Below are positions 4,962 through 10,140 of a DNA stretch of 10,140 nucleotides, piece by piece; position 1 is the stretch's first letter; every line of letters starts with the position of its first letter. A program made the position numbers and the translations under genes. Source of the stretch: Actinomycetota bacterium (GTDB lineage: Bacteria > Actinomycetota > Acidimicrobiia > Acidimicrobiales > AC-25); assembly GCA_005888395.1 (NCBI GenBank), contig VAXF01000156.1:5569-15708 (forward strand), written 5' to 3'. The notes beneath the pieces are model-generated. The model was not told where the DNA came from. It ran no database searches and saw only the letters and a list, made by a program, of their open reading frames with translations.

Positions 4962-6014
4962 TCAGGCCCCGCGCTCGAGGAGCCGCCGCAGGCCGGCGTG
5001 CACCCGCTCGAGGTCGCGACGCGTCACGTGCTCCTCGGCCGTGTGCGCGACCTCCGGGTCGCCCGGGCCGAAGTTCACGGCCGGCACGCCGTGGGCCGCG
5101 AAGCGGGCGACGTCGGTCCAGCCCAGCTTCCCGCGGGGCCTGCCGTCTGCCTCGGCGACCAGGCGCGCCAGGAGGGGATGATCGAGCGCCGGCGGCGCGC
5201 CGGCGAAGACGTCGACGACCTCGAACCCGTCGACCTCGCCGATCACGCCGCGCACGTGGGCCCCCGCCTCGGCCGCGGAGCGGTCGGGCGCGAACCGGTG
5301 GTTGACGGTGAGCACGGCCCGGTCGGGCACCACGTTGCCGGCGACGCCGCCCTCGACCCGCACCGCCTGCAGTCCCTCGCGGTACTCGCAGCCGTCGATC
5401 ACGACCCGCCGCCCTTCGTAGCCCTCGAGACGGCGGAGCACCTCACCCAGGCGATGGATGGCGTTGCGCCCGAGCCAGGCCCGGGCGGTGTGCGCCCGCC
5501 GTCCCTCGAGCACGACCTCGACCCGCATCGTCCCCTGGCAGCCCGCCTCGATGGCAGCCGCCGTCGGCTCGGCGAGCACGGCCGCGTCGGCCGCGAGCAG
5601 CTCGGGTGCGTCCACCAGTAGCCGGCCGATCCCGTTGTGGCGGGCTTCCACCTCCTCGCACTCGTAGAACACGTAGCTGACGTCGACCGCCGGCTCGGCC
5701 ACCGTGCGGGCCAGCTCGAGCAGCACCGCCACCCCCGACTTCATGTCGCACGAGCCGAGCCCCCACAGCACGTCACCCTCGACCCGTGCGCGCTCGTTGC
5801 CGTTGGCGGGGACGGTGTCGGTGTGGCCGGCCAGCACGATCCGCGCCGCCCGCCCGAGGCCCGTTCGCGCCACGACGTTGTTGTGGACCCGCGTGACGTC
5901 GAGCCACGGCACGCCTCGCAGCTGCGCCTCGAGATGATCGGTGATGGCGGCCTCGTGATGGCTGACCGACGGGATCTCCACCAACTCCGCCGTCAATGCC
6001 AACAGATCGGTCAT
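4962..6014 (-). CDS. dapE: Succinyl-diaminopimelate desuccinylase
   Basis: Hydrolyses N-succinyl-LL-2,6-diaminopimelate to LL-diaminopimelate and succinate, a cytoplasmic step towards meso-diaminopimelate (cell wall) and lysine. It has 350 residues, the length of actinobacterial DapE. M20 metallopeptidase features in order: VLAGHTDTVP (His64, Asp66), LGSCDMKSG (bridging Asp90), FYECEEVE (Glu120 base and Glu121 metal ligand), LAEPT (Glu149), and EVAHTAEEHV (His324 metal ligand). A dimerisation domain spans about 160-275. The start is ATG at 6014. No good Shine-Dalgarno is seen; instead a 9-bp hairpin ends 3 nt before the ATG. The gene lies between dapD and the acyltransferase. ArgE/CPG2-type relatives are the alternative, but the dapD neighbour and sequence style favour DapE. 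Confidence 0.92.
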   Translation of the reverse strand: MTDLLALTAELVEIPSVSHHEAAITDHLEAQLRGVPWLDVTRVHNNVVARTGLGRAARIVLAGHTDTVPANGNERARVEGDVLWGLGSCDMKSGVAVLLELARTVAEPAVDVSYVFYECEEVEARHNGIGRLLVDAPELLAADAAVLAEPTAAAIEAGCQGTMRVEVVLEGRRAHTARAWLGRNAIHRLGEVLRRLEGYEGRRVVIDGCEYREGLQAVRVEGGVAGNVVPDRAVLTVNHRFAPDRSAAEAGAHVRGVIGEVDGFEVVDVFAGAPPALDHPLLARLVAEADGRPRGKLGWTDVARFAAHGVPAVNFGPGDPEVAHTAEEHVTRRDLERVHAGLRRLLERGA

Positions 6015-6017
6015 CTT

Positions 6018-6038
6018 GCCGCCATCTTCGATGGCGGC
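6018..6038 (-). other. Perfect 9-bp hairpin directly before the dapE start
   Basis: On the minus strand GCCGCCATC and GATGGCGGC pair perfectly around a GAA loop. The hairpin ends 3 nt before the dapE ATG and would occupy the Shine-Dalgarno position. It has no T-run, so it is unlikely to be a classical terminator. It may slow dapE initiation or mark an RNA processing site. The rest of the 70-nt dapD-dapE gap (6039-6084) shows nothing else. Confidence 0.6.
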
Positions 6039-6084
6039 GATGACAAAGATGCTCTGTCCCTTGGTTCGCTCGCCTGCGGCTCGA

Positions 6085-6868
6085 TCACAGTGCGATCCCG
6101 TGGTCGCGGAGGATGTCGTTGAGGTGCCCGCGCTCGCCGGGGGCGATGCGGCGGATGATCAGCGCGCACGGCAGCCCGAACTCGCCACCCGGGAACTCGC
6201 GCCGCCGGCTGGCCTGCACCACGATCGATCCGGGCGGCACGACGCCCCGCCCGACCTCCTCGCCGGTCTCGGCGTCGATCACCGGGATCCACGCTGCCGT
6301 CCCCGATGCGGGCGCCCTGGGTGATCATGCAGCGGCTCCCGATCATGCAGTCGTCGCCGATCATGACCGGTGCCGCCTGCGGCGGCTCGAGCACGCCGCC
6401 GATGCCGACCCCGCCGGCCAGGTGGACATTGGCGCCGATCTGGGCGCACGAGCCCACCGTGGCCCAGGTGTCGACCATCGAGTTGGCACCGACGCGGGCC
6501 CCGATGTTGACGTAGCTCGGCATCAGGATCACGCCGCGGTCGAGGAACGAGCCCCAGCGCGCCGACGCGCCGGGCACCACCCGGACCCCCTTGCCGAGAT
6601 AGTCGTGCTTGAGCGGGATCTTGTCGGCGTACTCGAACGGCCCGAGCTCGATCGCCTCCATCTCCGAGAGGCGGAAGAGCAGCAGGATCGCCTCCTTGAG
6701 CCATTCGTGCACCACGACCTCGCCGTCGACCGCCTCGGCGACGCGGGCCTCGCCGGCGTCGAGCAGGTCGATGGCGGCGTGCACGGTGGCGAGGGCGTCG
6801 CCGTCGGCCGCGGTGAGCTCGTCGCGCCGCGCCCACAGCGCTTCTACCTCCGATTGCAGGCCGGCCAC
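6085..6868 (-). pseudogene. dapD: Tetrahydrodipicolinate N-succinyltransferase, frameshifted
   Basis: DapD transfers succinate from succinyl-CoA to tetrahydrodipicolinate, the first committed step of the succinylase branch. Residues 1-192 from GTG 6868 read as classical E. coli-type DapD: helical N-terminal domain (VHEWLKEAILLLFRL), then beta-helix with VILMPSYVNIGA, MVDTWATVGSCAQIGANVHL, GGVGIGGVLEPPQAAPVMI and GARIGDGS. At 6283-6292 the frame shifts. The rest continues in another frame as VIDAETGEEVGRGVVPPGSIVV and FPGGEFGLPCALIIRR, ending at TGA 6085. E. coli DapD has about 13 residues between the GS and YDRETGE positions; here only 10 nt remain, which suggests loss of about 29 nt. Restoring them gives roughly 270 residues, near the family length. 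The unshifted frame runs on as an arginine-rich tail to 6011. A real mutation and a sequencing or assembly error are both possible. Confidence 0.85.
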
Positions 6869-6943
6869 TGCCGCTCGAGGCTACCGGAGAGCCGTTAGGC
6901 TCCCCCCGTCCCATCACTCGACTCACACGAGGTGCCACGCGGG

Positions 6944-7018
6944 ATGATCAGCCTCCAGCTCTGGCTCGACCCGGTGCGAAACACCGCCTGGGTGGCGGCT
7001 CACTTCGGGTACCGATAA
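6944..7018 (+). CDS. Possible 24-codon leader ORF upstream of egtA
   Basis: ATG at 6944 opens a 24-codon frame (MISLQLWLDPVRN... to ...AAHFGYR) that stops at TAA 7016-7018, 3 nt before the egtA GTG and in the same frame as egtA. GAGGT at 6929-6933 lies 10 nt upstream, a weak, somewhat distant Shine-Dalgarno. It has no Cys or His run that would suggest attenuation by a pathway amino acid, although it contains two Trp and one His. It may couple translation into egtA, or be chance. The rest of the 6869-7021 intergenic region holds only a small inverted repeat (GAGCC-gtta-GGCTC, 6889-6902). Confidence 0.3.
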   Translation: MISLQLWLDPVRNTAWVAAHFGYR

Positions 7019-7021
7019 GGC

Positions 7022-8269
7022 GTGCCTTCCTCCCGGCGGCGCCTCGACCTCGACGGCGTCCGCCGTCATCTTCGCGACCACGCCTTCGAGCGATCGGCCG
7101 GCCGCGTCGGCGTCGAGCTCGAGTGGCTCGCGGCACCCGCTTCCGATCCCACACGCGCCTGTGACTTCTCCACCGTCCTCACCGCCTCCGACGTCGCGCT
7201 GCCGAACGGCAGCCGCGTCACCTTCGAGCCCGGCGGCCAGCCCGAGCTCAGCTCGTGCCCGTTCCCGACCATCGGGGCCACGTGCGAAGCGGTCGCCGCT
7301 GACCTCTCCGTCTTCCGCAGCGCCCTCGCCCGACGCGGCGTCCGCCTGATCGGCACCGGGCTCGACCCCGTGCGCCGCCCGCAGCGCGTGCTCGACCTCC
7401 CCCGCTACACGGCCATGGAGGCCTACTTCGCGAGCGACGGCGACGGCGCGTGCGGGCGCACGATGATGGCCCTGACCGCAGCCATCCAGGTCAACGTCGA
7501 CGCCGGCCCACCCGAGCAGGTCGACGCCCGCTGGCGCCTCGCCCACGACCTCGGCCCGGTGCTCGCCGCCTCCTTCGCCAACTCGCCGTTCCGCGCCGGC
7601 AGGCCGAGCGGGTGGCGGTCGACCCGCCTGGGCAACTGGTACGAGGTCGACCGCACGCGCACCGCTCCCGCTCACAACGGCGATGCCGCCTCCGCCGTCG
7701 ACGCGTGGTCCAGCTTCGTGCTGGCCGCCAACGTGATGCTCATCCGGGCGAGTGAGCTCGACTTCGTCCCCGTACGCACGCCGATGCGGTTCGACGAATG
7801 GCTGGCCGGCGGCCATGCGCTCGGCTTCCCGTCCATCGACGACCTCGACTACCACGTCACAACGCTGTTCCCGCCGGTCCGACCGCGCGGGTGGCTCGAG
7901 CTGCGCATGATCGATGCGCTGCCCGATCCATGGTGGCGCGTGGCGGTCGCGGTCGCGGTGACGCTCCTCGACGACGCCGAAGCCTCGGCGATCGCGGCAC
8001 GCGCGGTAACAGGCGCGCGCTCGTTGTGGGTGGAAGCGGCGCGCGATGCGCTCGCGCATCCGTTCATCGCCTGCGCGGCACGCGCCTGCTTCGACGCCGC
8101 CCTGCCCGCCTTGGCGCGCGCCGGCGCCGACGACCTCACCATCGAGCTCGCGCACGACTACCACGAACGCTACGTCTCACGCGGCCGGTGCCCCGCCGAC
8201 GAGCTCCTGGACGCGTGGCGCCATGACGGCTCGCTGTTCGCGACGGGCCCGCTGGTCGAAGCCCCATGA
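7022..8269 (+). CDS. egtA: Ergothioneine glutamate-cysteine ligase EgtA
   Basis: Joins glutamate and cysteine with ATP to make gamma-glutamylcysteine, the sulfur donor for EgtB. It has 415 residues and a GCS2-type glutamate-cysteine ligase fold. Visible family features are RVGVELEWL (about 28-36, glutamates for metal/ATP binding), VTFEPGGQPELSS, the RYTAMEAYFAS stretch, GRTMMALTAAIQVNVDAG, ANSPFRAGRPSGWRSTR and PRGWLELRMIDALPDPWW. The start is GTG at 7022, just after a possible leader ORF; AAGG at 7017-7020 is only a weak ribosome binding site, so coupling is plausible. The stop overlaps egtB as ATGA. The egtB neighbour distinguishes it from a general glutathione-type ligase. Confidence 0.93.
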   Translation: MPSSRRRLDLDGVRRHLRDHAFERSAGRVGVELEWLAAPASDPTRACDFSTVLTASDVALPNGSRVTFEPGGQPELSSCPFPTIGATCEAVAADLSVFRSALARRGVRLIGTGLDPVRRPQRVLDLPRYTAMEAYFASDGDGACGRTMMALTAAIQVNVDAGPPEQVDARWRLAHDLGPVLAASFANSPFRAGRPSGWRSTRLGNWYEVDRTRTAPAHNGDAASAVDAWSSFVLAANVMLIRASELDFVPVRTPMRFDEWLAGGHALGFPSIDDLDYHVTTLFPPVRPRGWLELRMIDALPDPWWRVAVAVAVTLLDDAEASAIAARAVTGARSLWVEAARDALAHPFIACAARACFDAALPALARAGADDLTIELAHDYHERYVSRGRCPADELLDAWRHDGSLFATGPLVEAP

Positions 8270-9552
8270 GGTCGAAGGAGGTCGTGGCGCGAGAGCTCGA
8301 GGCCGTCCGCCGTCGGTCGCTCGACCTGCTCGAGCCCGTGCCGGAGCCCGACCAGGTGCGCCAGCACTCACCACTGATGTCGCCACTCGTCTGGGACCTC
8401 GCCCACGTGGGCAATTACGAGGAGCAGTGGCTGCTGCGGGCCGTGGCCGGCGTGCCGGCCACCGACCCGCGCTACGACGACATCTACGACGCGTTCCGGC
8501 ACCCGCGGCGCGACCGCCCGCAGCTGCTCATGCTCGGCCCGCGCGAGGCGCGTGGCTACATCGCGGGTGTGCGCTCCCGCGTGCTCGACGTGCTCGACGA
8601 CGTCGCGCTACAACCCGACGACCCACTGCTCGACGAGGCGTTCGTCTACGGCATGGTCGTGCAGCACGAGCACCAGCACGACGAGACCATGCTGGCGACG
8701 CTGCAGCTCCGCGACCACCGCTATCCGCATCCCGACGAGCCGGGTCCGCCCGCGGCGGCGGTGGGTCCCGACGACGTGCTCGTCGAGGGCGGGCCCTTCG
8801 TCATGGGCACCGACCTCGAGCCGTGGGCCTACGACAACGAGCGCCCCGCCCACGAAGTCGACCTCGCGCCCTTCCGCATCGACGTTGTGCCGGTCACCAA
8901 CCGCGCCTACCTCGCCTTCGTCGACGACGGCGGTTACGACGACCGCCGCGTGTGGGCCGAGGCCGGATGGGCGTGGCGGCGAGAGGCGGGGCTGGAGCAC
9001 CCGGAGTTCTGGGCCGGCGACGGCGCCGGTGGCTGGACGCGCACCCGCTTCGGCGCGGTCGAGGACCTGCCTCTCGACGAGCCCGTGCAGCACGTGTGCT
9101 GGTACGAGGCCGACGCTTACGCCCGGTGGGCCGGCAAGCGGCTGCCGACAGAGGCGGAGTGGGAGAAGGCGGCGTCGTGGGAGCCGTCGGGCAGGAAGCG
9201 CCGCTACCCGTGGGGCGACGACCCGCCGGGGCCGCACCACGCCAACCTCGGTCAGCACCGGTTCGGGCCGACGTCCGCCGGCGCGTACCCCGCGGGTGTG
9301 AGCCCGTGGGGCTGCCACCAGCTGCTGGGCGACGTGTGGGAGTGGACCGCGTCCGACTTCACCGGCTACCCGGGCTTCGCGTCGTTCCCCTACCGGGAGT
9401 ACTCCGAGGTGTTCTACGGGGCCGAGTACAAGGTGCTGCGAGGTGGATCGTGGGCCACGCACCCGCTCGCCATCCGCACCACCTTCCGCAACTGGGATTT
9501 TCCGATTCGCCGCCAGATCTTTGCCGGCTTCCGCTGCGCAACGGACGCATAA
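8266..9552 (+). CDS. egtB: Ergothioneine sulfoxide synthase EgtB
   Basis: Iron- and O2-dependent enzyme that joins gamma-glutamylcysteine to hercynine as a sulfoxide. It has 428 residues. The N-terminal DinB-like domain (about 1-150) carries the iron ligands His47 (DLAHVGN), His134 and His138 in HEHQHDE, matching the H-x3-H-x-E pattern of known EgtB. The C-terminal FGE-sulfatase/C-type-lectin-like domain (about 170-425) includes VLVEGGPFVMGT, PVTNRAYLAF, KRLPTEAEWEKAA, LLGDVWEWTASDF, KVLRGGSW and NWDFPIRRQIFAGFR. In that last motif Asp411 and Arg415 match the spacing of the gamma-glutamylcysteine-binding Asp/Arg pair of the Mycobacterium thermoresistibile enzyme. This points to the EgtB type that uses gamma-glutamylcysteine rather than free cysteine, and egtA in the same operon agrees. 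The ATG overlaps the egtA stop. Confidence 0.96.
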   Translation: MRSKEVVARELEAVRRRSLDLLEPVPEPDQVRQHSPLMSPLVWDLAHVGNYEEQWLLRAVAGVPATDPRYDDIYDAFRHPRRDRPQLLMLGPREARGYIAGVRSRVLDVLDDVALQPDDPLLDEAFVYGMVVQHEHQHDETMLATLQLRDHRYPHPDEPGPPAAAVGPDDVLVEGGPFVMGTDLEPWAYDNERPAHEVDLAPFRIDVVPVTNRAYLAFVDDGGYDDRRVWAEAGWAWRREAGLEHPEFWAGDGAGGWTRTRFGAVEDLPLDEPVQHVCWYEADAYARWAGKRLPTEAEWEKAASWEPSGRKRRYPWGDDPPGPHHANLGQHRFGPTSAGAYPAGVSPWGCHQLLGDVWEWTASDFTGYPGFASFPYREYSEVFYGAEYKVLRGGSWATHPLAIRTTFRNWDFPIRRQIFAGFRCATDA

Positions 9553-9560
9553 GGGCTGAC

Positions 9561-10140
9561 ATGTGCCGGCATCTGGGGTACCTCGGCCCACCAATCACGC
9601 TCGACGCGCTGTTGCTCGCGCCGGAGCACTCGTTGCTCGACCAGGCCAAGGCGCCGCGCGAGCAGCGGGCGAGCTCGCTCAACGCCGACGGTTTCGGCGT
9701 GGGCTGGTACGACCTCGACCAGCGCCCCGAGCCGGCGCGCTATCGCACCTCGCGTCCGATGTGGTCCGACCGTTCGTTCGCCAGCCTCGCGGGGATCGTG
9801 TCGTCCACCGGCGTGCTCGCCGCCGTCCGCAGCGCCTCCCCCGGGTTCCCGATCGAGGAGACCGGCAACGCCCCGTTCACAGCCGGCCCATGGCTGTTCT
9901 CGCTCAACGGCGTCGTCGACGGGTTCCATGAAGGCGTCGGCGTGGCGCTGAAGCGGCGCCTGAGCGACCGGCGGCTGGGCGGGATCGAAGGTTCGGCCGA
10001 CTCCGAGGTCCTCTTCGCGCTCGCGCTCGACCTTCTCGACGCCGGCACTCCGGCACCCGACGCGCTGGCGTCGGTGGTGACGACCGTGAAGGAGCTCTCG
10101 GGCGGCCGGCTCAACCTGCTGCTGCACGCCGGAACCGCGA
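9561..10140 (+). CDS. egtC: Gamma-glutamyl-hercynylcysteine sulfoxide hydrolase EgtC, 5' part
   Basis: A class II (Ntn) glutamine-amidotransferase-type hydrolase that removes glutamate from gamma-glutamyl-hercynylcysteine sulfoxide. The window holds 193 codons; the 3' end is beyond the right edge. Cys2 (MCRHLGYLG) is the N-terminal nucleophile once Met is removed. NADGFGVGWY (41-50), AAVRSASPG, FSLNGVVDGF and SADSEVLFAL are the conserved substrate-pocket segments of the family. The ATG at 9561 follows the egtB stop by 8 nt, with AAGGG at 9551-9555 as ribosome binding site. Position and family leave little doubt. egtD and the lyase EgtE would be expected nearby but are not in view. Confidence 0.93.
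   Translation, partial: MCRHLGYLGPPITLDALLLAPEHSLLDQAKAPREQRASSLNADGFGVGWYDLDQRPEPARYRTSRPMWSDRSFASLAGIVSSTGVLAAVRSASPGFPIEETGNAPFTAGPWLFSLNGVVDGFHEGVGVALKRRLSDRRLGGIEGSADSEVLFALALDLLDAGTPAPDALASVVTTVKELSGGRLNLLLHAGTA

Noticed and set aside
6011..6295. The unshifted dapD frame ending in an ATGA overlap with dapE, considered as a real C-terminus or programmed frameshift.
   Set aside because: The tail is arginine-rich and unlike DapD, while the conserved C-terminus lies in the other frame. No slippery sequence was seen, and any frame one base ahead of an ATGACC start would stop there.
6864..6870. GCCACTG, resembling the B12-box core of a cobalamin riboswitch.
   Set aside because: It is an isolated 7-mer at the dapD start with none of the surrounding riboswitch structure. 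I also saw no B12 riboswitch upstream of nrdJ.
6923..8164. A 413-codon minus-strand ORF opposite egtA.
   Set aside because: egtA on the plus strand has family motifs and is coupled to egtB; the antisense frame has none.
8608..9594. A 328-codon minus-strand ORF opposite egtB.
   Set aside because: Antisense shadow of egtB, which keeps its iron ligands and whole-length family match.

Overview
The window comes from a GC-rich actinobacterium. Three things point there: a LysM gene divergent from lexA and followed by nrdR (the order known around lexA in Mycobacterium), LexA operators of the CGAAC-N4-GTTCG type, and an ergothioneine egtABC cluster. The overall protein style suggests Acidimicrobiia or a relative, but that is inference. 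All recognised genes belong to known families. The interest lies in an intein, the regulatory sites and one broken gene.

Region 1 (1-1704, minus strand): the 5' part of nrdJ, a coenzyme B12-dependent class II ribonucleotide reductase that runs off the left edge. It is interrupted by a complete 358-residue intein (190-1263) with an intact-looking LAGLIDADG homing endonuclease. The first residue after the intein is the Cys that corresponds to redox-active Cys225 of E. coli NrdA. Upstream (1705-1991) lie a sigma-A-like promoter, a perfect 16-bp NrdR box, a weaker second box 32 bp away, and a cluster of DnaA-box-like motifs.

Region 2 (1992-3562, minus strand): a tight run of LysM membrane protein, nrdR and a HAD hydrolase. 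The HAD gene has no ATG, GTG or TTG start before its catalytic motif and probably starts at a CTG overlapping the nrdR stop.

Region 3 (3563-3716): the divergent lexA/LysM control region, with four LexA operators in about 110 bp. If the minus-strand genes form one operon, the SOS response would also control NrdR, the presumed regulator of nrdJ.

Region 4 (3717-4349, plus strand): lexA, whose 3' end overlaps a convergent gene by 23 bp.

Region 5 (4327-6868, minus strand): dapD, dapE and a hexapeptide-repeat acyltransferase in one direction. DapD and DapE are the succinylase-branch steps of lysine and meso-diaminopimelate synthesis. dapD is frameshifted, in a way best explained by loss of about 29 bp encoding part of one beta-helix coil. 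A strong 9-bp hairpin sits 3 nt before the dapE start.

Region 6 (6944-10140, plus strand): a possible 24-codon leader ORF, then egtA, egtB and the 5' part of egtC. These enzymes make gamma-glutamylcysteine, join it to hercynine as a sulfoxide, and remove glutamate, in the mycobacterial-type ergothioneine pathway. egtA and egtB overlap by ATGA and egtC follows 8 nt later, so they are probably one operon.
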